Both the position numbers and the translations under genes were made by a program. Source: Desmodesmus armatus (taxonomy: Eukaryota > Chlorophyta > Chlorophyceae > Sphaeropleales > Scenedesmaceae). Taken from it: a DNA stretch of 64,000 nucleotides. Below the pieces are notes generated by a model. The model had not been told where the DNA came from. It saw only the letters and a program-made list of their open reading frames with translations, and did no database searches. This document shows, one piece after another, positions 31,416 through 54,612 of this stretch. The stretch spans positions 1-64,000 of the forward strand of contig VIIQ02000770.1 in the NCBI GenBank assembly GCA_007449985.2. The letters run 5' to 3'. Each line of letters starts with the position of its first letter. Within the stretch, counting starts at the first letter, position 1.

Positions 31416-32460
31416 CAGCTCATGGCCCGCTGCCCCTGCTTGGCGATGTCAGCACACAGCAGCAGGAGCAGGAGTTCAGGGATGAACTTTCTGATGGCTC
31501 TCAGTCACTGGCTGAAGCTTGGCAGCAGCTGAAGCAGCAGCACGGCCATCAGCAGCAGCTGCAACAGCAGACGGATGCCGCCCCTGTGCGAGGGCACGAC
31601 ACAGGCAGCAGCGTCAGCTGCATGATGGGCAGCAGCAGCAGCAACAACGTCCTTGCCAATGCAGCGAGCCTACTGGCTGCTGCTGCTGAAGCTTTAGGAG
31701 ACCAGCACGGCCCAGGCTCCCCAGAACGGAGCGACACCAGCCCGCAAAAGCCCTCTGCAGCTGTTCGTGCAGCCGCCGCCATTGCTGCCGCTGCCGCTGG
31801 CGCCAGCCACAGCAGCAGTAGCAGCAGCGGTGCTGCTAGCAGGGAGCGCGGGTCGTTTGTCTCTGCAGCTGACAAGTTCAGGTCGCTGGCAGCCTCGGCA
31901 GCAGCAGGCAGCGATGCCGACCTCTGCAGCAAGCCGCTGATGGCTTTCTCGCGCAGCAGGCAGGGCTCTTTGTCTCCGCCCGTTGGCATGAGGCGCAGCG
32001 TGAGCAACCGTGTTGGTGAGGATACCGGCAGTCACCTGCACCAGCAGGAGCAGTATGCGCGGCTGTTCCCGCCTGGCAGTCGCAGCTTCGAGGCGCTGTC
32101 GCTGCGCAAGTCTGGGAACCAGAGCCCGGTCGGCACCCCGGCGTGCCACGCGCGCCACACGGTGACGTTTGTCAAGAAGAAGCTGCCGGCTGCGCCGTTC
32201 TCGCTGTCTGCTTCGCTGCCGCTGTCGCTGGACGGAGACATCCTGCATGACGCGCAGTAAGTAACCACGCCTGTGGAGAGGCACTGGCGTAAGGATCAGG
32301 CTTGGAGGGGTTTGCATGTCCAGCATGCTAGACAACCGCAACCTCCACCTGGTGATTCCCAGTGAAGTGGCCAGCTTGTTGTGCCATTTTCAGCACCCTG
32401 GTGCGGCTGGAGCATGCTGGTCGGGAGTTGCAGTCAGCGGGGTCATGCCCATGCGCATGA
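27321..32460 (+). CDS. Unrecognised protein with polyQ and Ser/Ala-rich tracts
   Basis: Exons 27321-27754, 28299-28559, 28901-29133, 30004-30245, 30571-30844, 31209-32256 and 32394-32460 join in phase with no indel, giving 852 residues. I do not recognise a family. The N-terminal third is helical and Leu-rich (HRYQHYMATLGRELALLLL, then LAHMLGLRLHRWLSTSPLPR and VLSALRTALQQHVVGPLGRL), possibly a helical bundle. The rest is mostly disordered: polyQ in exons 3 and 6, Ala/Thr-rich in exon 5, Ser-rich in exon 6. A short conserved-looking piece, SEVHVLCSSELRSAIMSFLQ followed by SRRNGSEFVLLRNFA, and a basic HTVTFVKKKLP segment could be functional. The last exon is uncertain: reading after the AG at 32393 gives LVRLEHAGRELQ and a quick stop, but more exons may follow (for example near 32606). 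Confidence 0.55.
28168..28360 (+). repeat. Duplicated exon 2 start in the unrecognised gene
   Basis: The acceptor and first ~60 bp of exon 2 occur at about 28168-28230 and again at 28299-28360, with GCTGGCCCACATGCTCGG shared by both. Only the second copy continues into the full exon with a donor at 28560. The first copy sits in the intron and ends near CCCCAGAGCA. Confidence 0.8.
29271..29395. repeat. Near-perfect 125-bp inverted repeat (fold-back)
   Basis: Two arms of about 60 bp meet with a one-base spacer at 29333 (TAGGTAG / CTACCTA). Pairing runs out to the G/C runs at each end, with about six non-Watson-Crick positions, two of them G-T. It lies in the intron between exons 3 and 4 of the unrecognised gene. 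RNA from this intron would form a long hairpin. It may be a fold-back element or MITE remnant; no target duplication is clear in the flanking C/G homopolymers. Confidence 0.85.
29493..30060 (+). repeat. Partial copies of exon 4 start in the preceding intron
   Basis: The exon starting at 30004 (GTAAASFSSRRR) has a copy at about 29838 (AG then GTVAASFSSGIISPS) and perhaps a weaker one at about 29495. Each follows a C-rich tract, several of them joined to CA repeats (29180-29212, 29633-29656, 29798-29818). These look like duplicated acceptor-plus-exon pieces that were not retained as exons. Confidence 0.6.
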
Positions 32461-34561
32461 ACATGCATGACTCGATGCTATGCACTTGTGCAAGATCATG
32501 CGTGCATGTCTGAGTCAGCAGTGTCATGCACATGACTCACGCTGTGCGCATGGCTTTGTTGTATGTTTATGTTTCCCTACGTGCGCGGGTGTTTCATGTG
32601 CAGCACAGAGTTGGTGCTGCGGGCAGGAGGGTGAGGAGGTAGCAGCTTTCGCTGGTTGTGGTTGTGGCTTTGGTGCACTGCCTCCAGCAGCGCAAGTGCC
32701 CAATTCATCGCAATGCAGGTGCTGCACCGTGGCCTCATGGTTGCAGTGTGGAAGTGCATGGCACCTGCACTCTTATTGGCGCCTCACTCTGCACACAGTG
32801 TAGCAGCTGCTGATGCACAAGCACGAGGGTTGCCATTGTATACTGTGGACCGCGTTATTGGGTGTGTTGATCTTGAGGGCGCTGGGCTGGCGCAAGTTGA
32901 GGTTGGTGTGTTGCCGCGGCTGCAAAGCCTTACCTGGCGGGGTGCATCCTGGGAGCTGTGCATCCACTCAAACGGCCTCGCTTGTTGGGCGGCTGTTTTT
33001 TTCCATCATGTCCCCTTGCCGCACCATTCTGCACTTGAGACGGGCTGTTTGCCTAGCTGGTTTTCACCAACACAGCTAGGTCATATGGTGCTTGACAACA
33101 TGTTCCTGCAGCAGCAGCTGTCCGGGGGCGTGCCTGCTTACCGCCGGCAGTACAGCCCTCATGGGTGTGCATTACAACTCCTCCTGTGTCGGCGTGTTTT
33201 TTTTTGCAGCTTACTACACCATCCAGGTTGACCCCATGAGCATGTTACGTGTATATCGTCTGTGCAGAGCCGTGATGCTCGCTCGTGACACCTTCTGACA
33301 TAGGCTGAGATGCCAGTTGACTTACATAACCCCCACATGTGAGCTTCGTGACTATTTGTTTCCACATGGTGCATCCTGGCCCCCCAGGCTTCAGGCCTCT
33401 GGTGGCAGGAGCAGCAATGATCTTGATGTTACTTCCAGATGTTGCGATTTTGCGTTGGGTTTTGGTTGTATGGGCTGCTGTTGGATTGCAAGTACAGCTG
33501 GGGTAAGACCCTTGTAAGCTGTCAGGGTACTCGCTGGTCATGTGCCTGGCTTGGTCTCTGTTACAGTTACGCTCCCGCTTTGGTGTGAAGGGAGCTGCCA
33601 GTATGACCGTGACTGCAGGGACTGTTGCATACCGTGCTGTGACATACATGCCGTGTGTTAGACACTTTGACCCGCCCGGGTGCTGCTTACAAGTAAAAAA
33701 TGCATTTTTTGGCGGGGCGGACGTTTTGACGGCTCATGACTGTTTTGACATGCTGTGGGGGTGTACGAGGAGGGCTGTCCTGTGGGTGCTGTACTGGCTG
33801 GGTAGAGTGGATGCAGTCTTGCATGAGCTGACCATTGATGTGCATGTGTACAGCCGGCAGTACAGCCCTCATGAGTGTGCATGTGCGCCCGGCTAGTTGC
33901 TCTGGTTGTTCCACACGTGCTGTGTTTGGGCTGTAGACGGGGCAGGGATTATTGCTGCGCCGGTCTGACAAATGGTTCTTTGCTGCAGCACCCTGTGCAG
34001 CTGGCACATTCAGGATTTGCGCTGTTGAATCGCCTTGCAGTGCACACCGTGACGTCTAGGACCGGCACCAAGCTCGACAAGCCAACAACTTGGTGCCACA
34101 TGCATAACCCACACACGTATATCAGTACCAGGACAAGTCCAGCTGCTTGCATATCATCAGACAGAGCATCTCACAGCCATTGCCTGAACGCCACGATCAT
34201 CTCCTTGCCAAGCCCCTGAAAAGGGGGGGGGGGGGTGATACTCACCATCGCTAATGTGCATGAGTATCGTACTGTGTATTCAAATCCACCTAGCATCGTC
34301 TTTTGAGTGAAGCGGATGTGCTCAGCATTTTGCTTTGTGAATCGGTAGCTTGGCGTTAGGCCGCTGATGACATCAGGCAGCTGTCGCAGCAGGTCATGTC
34401 ATGGTCAAACCCCAACCCTGACATGCAAGCATATTGCTGGGGGTCCAGCAGGGCTCACAAAGTAGTGCAAGTGATGTTCTTACGTATGACGGCATCAGCA
34501 GGGAATGAGCTTGCCTTGAGTTGCCAGCACACCTGCCAGCTCAACTCTCTACTGCCCAACC
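32461..34561. other. Region without a supported gene
   Basis: It may hold extra 3' exons of the unrecognised gene: an AG-bounded STELVLRAGG at about 32604 and LRSRFGVKG at about 33567 are possible but unproven. A 30-bp sequence starting GCCGGCAGTACAGCCC is duplicated at 33143-33172 and 33853-33882 with one difference. The promoter of the gene at 34562 must lie near the right end; no TATA box is obvious. Confidence 0.4.
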
Positions 34562-37500
34562 ATGTCAGCAAACTTCTCAAGCACAGAGCGGTTCCGGGTG
34601 TCTATGGTAAACAGTGATGGAGGCTCTGAACGTGTTACGGTGCAGCTGTCGCTGGAGGGGCTCAAAATCCTCAACCAGGATGGCAGCAGGACGATGCGCT
34701 CTTACAACTTACGGAACGTCTCCAGCTGGGACCTTATGGACACTAGCACAGTGATCTGGACCAAGTCAGACGTTGATCTGGAGGAACGGGCCCTTACCCT
34801 GAAGGGTGATTCCACCACGATCAGAAACGTTGTGGACACATTGGCCTCATGCTGCATGCAGTAAGTGCCTGGGTCTAGGACTGCATGTCATGCCTGGTTG
34901 TAGACGAAACTCTCTGGATCCCTGCAGTTGGGACACGGGAGCTGCCTGGCACGCAGGGGGATGGGGTGCATTGCTGGTACTGCATACCCATGCACCCTAC
35001 CTGCTGGGTGTACTGCTGTGTTGTTTTGAGGCGTTGATGCTTTGATTGAGCTTGATAGGGACCTACAGCAGCAGTTACGTCTCGTTATGTAAGCAGCGGC
35101 TTGCCCTATGCATGCTGCAGGTTGGCTGAGGTGATCAGGGATAAGGAGGAGGGCAGGCACCTGGAGGAGCTTGCAGCAGGGGGTGGCAAGACAAAGAAGG
35201 CTGCAAAGGTGAGGATGCTGCTGCACAACGTATGACCAGCAGCAGCAGCAACATCAGCAACCGCTGGTAGCAACTAGTGTAGCTTCCAGTGTTGATGTGT
35301 GGCACGGGGAGGAGCTGGCAGCAGGCGGCGGCAAGACAAAGAAGGCAGCAAAGGTAAGAATGGTGCTGCTGCACAACGTATGACCAGTAGCAACAGCAGC
35401 AGCACCGGCAGCAACATCAGCAACCGCTGGGAGCAAATAGTGTAGCTTCTAGTGTTGATGTTTGGCATCTGGAGGAGCTGGCAGCAGGGGGCGGCAAAAC
35501 AAAGACGGCAGCAAAGGTAAGGCTGCTGCTGCTGCTGCACATTATTAGCACAGTAGTAGGCTTCATCAGTAGCCGTTAGCGCTCCTCTCAAATGGCTTGC
35601 CATGTGAACACATGTCAGCAACACAGCAGAGACACTGACGTGCAGCAGGGGGGCGGCAAAACAAAGGAGGCTGCACAGGTAGGGGCTCAAGAGCGTCTGC
35701 TGCTGCGCACTGTGTTACTAGCAGCAGCGACAGCAGCAAGCTCCAGTAGCAATCAGGATGGCTTCACATGTTCACGTTGGCTCACGTAATTCAGCACATC
35801 CTCCGCTCCCCCGTGCCTCTGTCCCCCCCCCCCCCTCCACCCTGCCCCCCAAATCACAGCTGCCGTCTGTTGACTCTGTTGAGTACTGTTGGGCGCCTGA
35901 CGAGGCCGGCTGGCAGAATAATGTGTTTGAATGACTTCACACATCCACACTGCTCCCTGCCCTCTGTTTTCTCCCCCCCCCCCCCCTTCCCACCCTGCCC
36001 CCCAACACAGCTGCCTTCTGTCGACTCTTTTGAGTACTGGAGGGCGCCTGTTGAGTACTGGAGGGCGCCTGAAGATCGGCTGGCAGGACAATCACGGTTG
36101 AATGACTCAACATATCCCTGACACCCCTTGCCCCTGTTCTCTTTGCCCCCCCCCCCCCCCAAAAAAAGCAGCTGCCGTCTGTCGACTATGTTGAGTACTG
36201 GCGGGCGCCTGACAAGGCCGGCTGGCAGACTCACAGACAGATTGATTACTCAGCACACCTTGCCCTCCCCCTCCCCACCCCCACCCCCCTTCTCAATCCG
36301 CAGCTGCCGTCTGTCGACTCTGTTGAGTACTGGAGGGCGCCCGACAAGGCCGGCTGGCTGCAGAGTCAGAGTGAGGTTATGAAGATGTGGCGCAAGCGCT
36401 GGTTGTCCTGAAGCAGGGCTACTTGTTCAGGTTCCTGACCCCTGATGTTTCAGGTGTGTTGTGGAGCTGGGAAGGGGGATGCAGGGGTTCACAGAATTTT
36501 GCTGGTTGGTGCCCGAGGAGGGGCGCCTCTCAGTTTCTTGATTCCCGGCGTGCCGGGTGTGTGGGACATGTGTGCCGTGCAACACTGTGGTTTGATAATG
36601 AACCACACGGCTGCCTCCTCCCCACCCACCCACCCCTCCCTACAGTGTCTGTCAAGCCCCATGGTGTGGTAGACCTGTCCAAGGTCCAGGTTTGAAGGAT
36701 AGCCGCAGCGTCCCTCTGTGCCCCATGTGCCCCTTTGTTCCTTCCTCAAGTTTCAACTGTGGCTTGGTACAGCTCAGTTTTTACTGGGGCTGCCTGCCCC
36801 CCCCCCCCCTCAAAACACAGTCCTGGCATCACTCTACATGGCCGGGTCTTTGTCCTCCCCCCCCCCCCCCCCTGCCCCTGCCTCCCCACAGAGTCAGTCA
36901 AGCCCCGTGGTGTGGTAGATCTGTCCAAGGTCCAGGTTTGAAGGACAGCGGCAGCGTCCCTCTGTGCCCCATGTGCCCCTTTGCTCCCCCTCAAGTTTCT
37001 ACCCGCGCCTTGGTACAGCTCAGTCTTCACTGGGTTTTCCTGTGTACATCGCCTCTCAAGATAGTCCTGACATAATTCTACATGTTCGCCCCCTCCTCTC
37101 CCCTCCAACAGAGTCAGTCAAGCCCCGTGGTGTGGTGGACCTGTCCAAGGTTCAAGACGTCAAAGACGGCCGCAGCGTTACGGGCAAGGCTAACACAGTG
37201 CAGCTCAAGACAGCCAGCGGGGCAGCGTGTGCTACATCTGCGACTCAGGTATGCAGTTTGACTTATGTGGTCGGCTGCGTACATCACATCCCGTCTGCGG
37301 CCACTGCGCCAGTAGTACCAGCATGCTGTGCTGTGCTGTTGTTGTGCTGTGCTTTGCTTTGCTGTGCTGTGCTTTCCCAATGCTGCTGATGGGAGCTGCG
37401 TCCGGTGTTGGTGTCTGCTGCTGCTGCAGAGACTGAGATGGTTTTGTGGACATCAGCGCTGTACTGTGCTGTGCTGTCCTGCCATGCACTGTCCTTCCAT

Positions 37501-40500
37501 GTGATATCCTTTCATGCTGCTGCCCATGCTGCGTCTCCTATTTTTCCTTGTTTTTCCTGTTGCTGCAGAGACTGAGATGGTTGAGTGGATAAGTGCGCTG
37601 GAGGGCAGCATTGCCAAGATAGTCAAGCAGCTGGCCGGTATCGACGACAGCAGCAGTGACGGCCAACACGGCAAGAGCAGCAGCAGCAGGGAGAAGCACA
37701 GGAGCAGCAGCAGCAGCAAGAACCGCGACACTGGCAGCGACTGGGCGAAGCAGGTGTGGCTGGGGGTTTGTGTTGTGGCTGGGGGGTGGGTGGGTTTGGT
37801 GTGGGGGGTGTGGGGGGGGGGGGGCTTGTGGCAATTGTGGAGAGGGGAAGGGGTGTGAATGGGCCAAAGCTGACTAGTCTTGATGACAGCAGCAGTGATG
37901 GCCAATGGCGCAGGAGCAGTAGCAGCAGGGAGAAGCACAGGAGCAGCAAGAGCAGTGACACTGGATTTTACCAATCGCCAGTCGTGATTAGCGAAGTTAG
38001 GTGTGGCTTGGGGTTTTGTCAATGCGGGGGAGGGCCAAACGATGGGGGGCAGTGGCTTGGGTTGAGTCATGGTCATGGAGGGGGGGGGTCATGTGGCTGT
38101 TATGAGGGGGAAAGGGTGTTGATGATGTGTAGCTGGCTGGTGTTGGCAACAGCAGTAGCAGTGACAGGCGGAGAGGCAAGGGTGGCAGCAGCAGCGACAG
38201 CAGGGGCTGCAACAGCAGGGGCCGCAACAGCGGCAGGGACTGGACGCAGCAGGTGCCAGGGGGGTTGTGTCATAGGAGAGGGGGAGGACAACAGCATGAA
38301 CACCCTTCCCCGCCCCGTTCTCAATAATGTAAATTGTCCCTGTCTGTGCTTGCTTGTGTTGGCTCAATGCCTGCAGGTTGAGCGCAGCCTGTCACAAGGC
38401 CTATGGATATGCAAACCATAGCTGTTATCCTTTGACACACGTCTTCATGTCTTTTGTGTTCTTGCAACCTGTGTTACCTCGCTGCTCGTTTTTGCTTGCA
38501 GGTTGAGCGCAGCCTGTCGCAGGGTGCCAGCAGCAGCAGCAGCCGGAGGGGTGGCAGCACCATGGTGCAGGTCGTTAACTATGGAGGTGGGTGTAGTCTT
38601 CGAAATTCACTATCTGATGTACTTGTTGAAGTCTGCACTTTTAGCCTATCAAATTAAGATATAGATGCCGGCCTAAAAGGGTGCCACGGCTTACTGAAGT
38701 TGCACGCCACAGTCTACTGCTTCCTGTCCTACTTATAGACGTGTGTGTGTATTTGTTCTGCTGCAGGTGGCAGCAGTGGGGTAGCGAGCGGCAGCGGCGG
38801 CGGCGGCCGGGCATCAGCTCCGTACGACAATGATTACGGCATCAGCAGCTACAGCCAGATATCTGGCATTGCAGGTAATTACCAAACGGGAATCAGAAGG
38901 GGGGGGTGTGGGTGCATGTGCGTGTATTGATGTTGCGTGTGCTTGTGGGGTCGGCCATTGCTAACTTGAATAAAACGGGTGCAGGCTGGAGCAGGTTTTG
39001 GGGGAAAGGGGGGGGGGCTGCTGAGGAAGGGGTATCGAGACCGTATGACAATCAAATGGCATCAGCAGCTACAACCATCTCTGGCATTGCAGGTAATGGC
39101 GGAAGGGGGGGGGAGAGTGAGGGGGTTGTTGTGTGCTTGCATGTGTATGATGTTGCGAGTGTTTGTGGAAACCGGTGAACGGATTGGGTGCAGGTTGGGG
39201 GGATGCTTGGGGGAGGGGGGGGGCTGAGGGAAGGGGCATCGAGACCGTATGACAATGAATACGGCATCAGCAGCTACAGCCAGATTTCTGGCATTGCGAG
39301 TGGGTGCGGCCACGTAAGATTGGGTGGTGTGTCCGTGACAAACTTACTCATGCCTGGCTTTTTCCCCTGGTGGTGTAAAAAGCGGTGCTTTGTGGTTTCT
39401 TTGATGTTATATTGCCTGCTCTCATGAATGGCGCCCTGAATTGCGCCTCTTGCGTGCATCATCCAGCCAGGACAACTGACCCGGTCACTTTGATACCATC
39501 TGCTGGCTCTTACACAGATGCTATAGTGTCTTTCACCTGCCCCTTTCACCACCGACATGCGCATACTGTGGCTCCGTGAATCACAGTTTGTGCCACCATA
39601 ATGCCGTTCCAATGAGAACCACCCCTTGTTTTTTGCTGTCACAAATCAGGTGTTGCATCTGCAATGGACGACCTCACTCTCAACTACGGCGGCTATGGCA
39701 GCAGTGGCGCTGCTGCCGGCGGCGGCTACGGCAGCAGTGGCGCTGCTGCTGCTGCCGGCGGCGGCGGCTACGGCAGCGTCAGCACGCCATACGGCAGTGC
39801 GCCTACATATGGCAGCAGTGGCGCCACTGCTGCCGGCGGCGGCTATGGCGGCTACGGCGGCAGCAATGCAGCCGCCGGCGGCTACGACGGCAGCAGTACC
39901 TACGGCTATGGCAGCAGTGGCGCTGCTGCCGGCGGCTACGGCGGCAGCAATGCAGCAGCAGCTGGGCAGCAATACGGCCAGGCTTCTGGGTATGATGATC
40001 ATACCGGTGGTGGTTACGGTGCTGCTCCTGCCAATGGCTATGGTAGCTACCAGCAGCCGCCGCCGCAGCAGCAGCAGCAGCAACCCCAGCAGCAGCAGGC
40101 AGCGTACGGGGCATATGGTGGCCAGACGGCATACTACCAGCAGCAGCAGCAGCAGCAACCTCCCCAGCAGCAGCAGCAGCAGCCGGCGGTGTCTTTGATC
40201 GACCAGGTGCCGACACAGCAGCCGGCCTACCCCACGTACTACCAATACTCAACAGACCAGGTGGGGACCATTATCATCAGTTTGCTGTCCTAGTCGGATT
40301 ATGTTGCTATGCCTCATAGACTTCTTTGCTGTGACTTGCATGTTCATAGTATGCTAGCTACTCATGTATCCCCTGTGCCTAACAAAGTGCATGCCCCGTT
40401 TGGTAGCTCTGGTCTTTATCTGTGCCTCAGTCTGCTTTGTTGTGCACCACCCACCACAAGGCCGTCTTTTCCACAAGGCGTTTGGACGTACTTGCAGTCA

Positions 40501-40857
40501 GACTGTGTGAATGCACTCTCTCTGTACGGAACACCTTGCACCCAACAGCGCCGCTTGAATTGTATGTTGGATCGACACTGAAGGTCTCAGAGGAAGGGAG
40601 GTCGTATCCAAAGGGTGAAGCAACCTGACATTTCCCTGCTGCTGCCCCCCCCCCTCCTGCCCTTTTTCCTGCTGCAGGGCCAAGGAGTGCAGCCAGATGC
40701 AGCAGCAGCAGCAGCCATGCCAGCAGCAGCAGCAGCAGCACCCCCCGCCCCTGCAGCCGGCAGTGTGTGGCAGGTGCACCACACTGCTGAGGGTCGGGCC
40801 TACTACTACAACAGCAGCACGGGGGTCACGCAGTGGGAGGTGCCCCCGGGGCTGTGA
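34562..40857 (+). CDS. PH-domain protein with Gly/Tyr/Gln-rich tail and C-terminal WW domain
   Basis: Exons 34562-34860, 35121-35208, 36304-36453, 37112-37248, 37569-37753, 38502-38586, 38767-38874, 39650-40260 and 40678-40857; about 614 residues after allowing one missing base in each of exons 3 and 4. Residues 1-100 look PH/PTB-like (FRVSMVNSDG...VQLSLEGLKILNQDG). A PH domain of the plant PH1 kind follows: EYWRAPDKAGWLQSQSEVMKM, WRKRW / VLKQGYLFRF, KPRGVVDLSKVQ, and EMVEWISALEGSIAKI with the invariant helical Trp. Then come a Ser/Lys linker, a GYGSSGAAAGG-type prion-like region with polyQ, and a WW domain, VWQVHHTAEGRAYYYN...TQWEVPPGL, ending the protein. PH suggests phosphoinositide or membrane binding; WW suggests Pro-rich partners. 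The function is otherwise inferred. Confidence 0.75.
35159..35690 (+). repeat. Copies of exon 2 end plus donor, PH-WW gene
   Basis: The segment encoding LEELAAGGGKTKKAAK plus its donor and the start of the intron is repeated at about 35159, 35303, 35467 and 35640, with a period of about 145-165 bp. Intron landmarks such as CACAACGTATGACCAG are shared by the first two copies. Only the first copy is joined to the acceptor at 35120. Confidence 0.8.
35866..36361 (+). repeat. Four copies of the exon 3 start, PH-WW gene
   Basis: A C-rich tract, an AG and the codons LPSVDSVEYWRAPDKAGW occur at about 35864, 36009, 36169 and 36301 (CAGCTGCCGTCTGT and relatives). The fourth continues into the complete PH exon. 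The second has an internal duplication of its TTGAGTACTGGAGGGCGCCT segment. The earlier copies run out after GGCTGGCAG, so they are truncated at the same point. Confidence 0.85.
36635..37165 (+). repeat. Three copies of exon 4 start, PH-WW gene
   Basis: Segments encoding SVKPRGVVDLSKVQ recur at about 36645, 36889 and 37111, each after a C-rich acceptor tract. The first two share about 70 bp of further sequence after GTCCAGGTTTGAAGGA, while only the third reads on into the full exon. Confidence 0.8.
37401..38530 (+). repeat. Copies of exons 5 and 6, PH-WW gene
   Basis: The start of exon 5 (AGACTGAGATGGTT) has a copy at about 37431. Its Ser/Lys segment DDSSSDGQ...EKHRSS recurs at about 37881-37970, and more loosely near 38150. 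The start of exon 6 (VERSLSQG) occurs at 38377 and 38502. Only 37569-37753 and 38502-38586 close in phase with their neighbours. Confidence 0.7.
38810..39300 (+). repeat. Three copies of the ISSYSQISGIAG exon end
   Basis: The segment PYDNDYGISSYSQISGIAG occurs at about 38817, 39040 and 39245. The intervening sequence is G-rich (GGGGGG runs plus TGTGTG), also shared, with a period of about 205-225 bp. Only the first copy belongs to the modelled transcript. Confidence 0.75.
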
Positions 40858-41540
40858 GGGGTGTATGATTGTTGCTTACTTGGGTATGTGTGTGTGTGGG
40901 GGGGGGGGGTGCGTCGTCTACCCAACCGCCATCAGAATCAGCAAGGGGTGTTGATGACGTGATGCGGCTGCACTGGGGTCACAGTGGGAGGTGCCCCCGG
41001 GGCTGTGAAGGGTGGTGTTGATGCCTAGTTTGTTGGTGGGTGGCTGCAGCGGCAGCAATGCAGTGCCCACTGGGCAGCAATACAGCCAGGCTTCTGGGTA
41101 TGGTGGCCATACCGGTGTTGGCTACGTGCTGCAGCAGCCGCAGCCAGCAGTGTGTGGCAGGTCCACCACACTGCTGAGGGCCAGGCCTGCTACTACAACA
41201 CCAGCACTGGGGTCACGCAGTGGGAGGTGCCACCAGGGATGTGAGGGGTGTGTGATCGTTGCTTATTCGGGTGTGTGTAGACACAGGGTGTGTGTGGGGG
41301 GGGGGGGGGTGCGTCGTCCACCCAACCGCCCTCAGAATCAGTAGGGGGTGTTGATGACGTGATGCAGCTGCACTGGGGTGACGCGGTGGGAGGTGCCAGC
41401 AGGGATGTGAGGGGTGTGTCTTGGTGTTTGGGTGTGTGTTGGGGGGGGGGGGGAGTTAGCAGGGGGGTGAAAGGGTGTTTGATGACGGGATGCAGCTGCA
41501 CTGTGGTTACACAGTGGGCTGAGAAACTCGGGCTGTGAAT
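40765..41540 (+). repeat. Tandem decayed copies of the WW-domain exon
   Basis: After the true WW exon (ending 40857), pieces of it recur at about 40970-41008, 41150-41243, 41365-41410 and 41490-41535. The 41150 copy still reads VWQVHHTAEGQACYYNTSTG through to a stop. It is preceded at about 41040-41110 by a copy of the GQQYGQASGY segment from exon 8. Copies are separated by TGTGTGGGGGGG tracts. Confidence 0.8.
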
Positions 41541-42782
41541 GTGGTGTATGAGAAGTGTGTTGACTGTGGGTGGTTGGGTGGGGCAGGGGTGGCAGGTTTT
41601 GAGGGAGGTGTTGAGCCGACGTTCGTAGTTTGTGTCAGCATGCAGCACACAGGGCGCATGACAGCCCCTGTTCTGATGCATGTGCAGAGTTGCAGGTTTG
41701 GCATGGCGGTTGCACGGCGCAGTCAATGCAGCCATAGGTTGATGCCAGGGTCGCTGCGGGTGTTCATCGGGGACCCTCTCTCTTTACGCACACCTTCCTG
41801 CATTCGTCTCTGCATACGTGCATGGCTGGCATGCGCTCTCGAGCTTCAAAGCTTACGCGTGTAACATTGCTTGGCACTCTACCCCCACAAGGAGCTGGCT
41901 TACAAGAGTGACGCTGACAAGGTGTCCAGAGCGAGGCACTTCATATGGGTGATGGCCCCAAAGATGCATGCAATCAATTACGCAACATTGACATCTTGCT
42001 ATCTATCGTGTGCAGTCAGTCTCCCCACCGATCTTGTTTCTACAAGGGGCTGGCTTGTGCTCGTTTGAGGCTGCTGCCAAGTCACTGCCTCTGCTGGGGC
42101 CTTGGCTTTTGAACTTTTCCCGCATCTTCCAATTTATGACTTGTCAAGTGCAGTATTCGCTCCTACTAATGCTGGTAGCACGTGTGCTGCTGCTCTCTCA
42201 GAGACAGCAGAGTCTGCTGCTGTCTAGGTGCCTTGGTCGCAGAAGAAGCAGGCAGGGACCGGCAAAGCATTGACGTTATAGTGAATGCATCATCACTCTG
42301 CGTAGCTTTGTTGTGTGATCACCGGTGGTACCACGCTGGTTTGTCCCATTCAGCAGCTGTGATGGAGAGACACCATGCTTGGCAGGACCTCTGACGTGCA
42401 CTAGCACACGAACACAGGTATTTGGAACACGAATCAAAATATAAATGCGATGGCACTGGTCTGAACAAACATTTTGGATTGGCCCGCGATGGCGCTAAAA
42501 CTTGTTACTGCCAAGGAGACAGGCTGGACTGTGTCGTGCCCCTGGTTCACAACGTATATACACGCAATACCTTTTGAAAAGGTGTATTTCGGCCAGATCA
42601 CCCACGATAACATTCGGCAGTACACTGCTGCATTTCCATGCTTTACTCATGCGGATCTCAAGTTTCGGACGTTATTATACGCTTTGAGAGCTCAATTTAA
42701 TGACAAAGTGACATTGCTGCGCCTTTGAGTGGCCGCTCGTTCCCTCGGCCTGCAGCTACACAGCAACCCCAGCAGCACCAAC
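41541..42782. other. Intergenic region before the alginate-lyase-type gene
   Basis: No supported gene. A 42474-42728 ORF (84 codons) has no recognisable domain and ends just before the next gene. The promoter of the gene at 42783 is expected here; I could not point to a TATA box. Confidence 0.4.

Positions 42783-54612
<11,830 letters not shown>

Noticed and set aside
39646..40252. Overlapping ORFs in other frames and on the minus strand over the Gly/Tyr-rich exon
   Set aside because: Low-complexity shadows; only the GYGSSG frame is in phase with the PH and WW exons.
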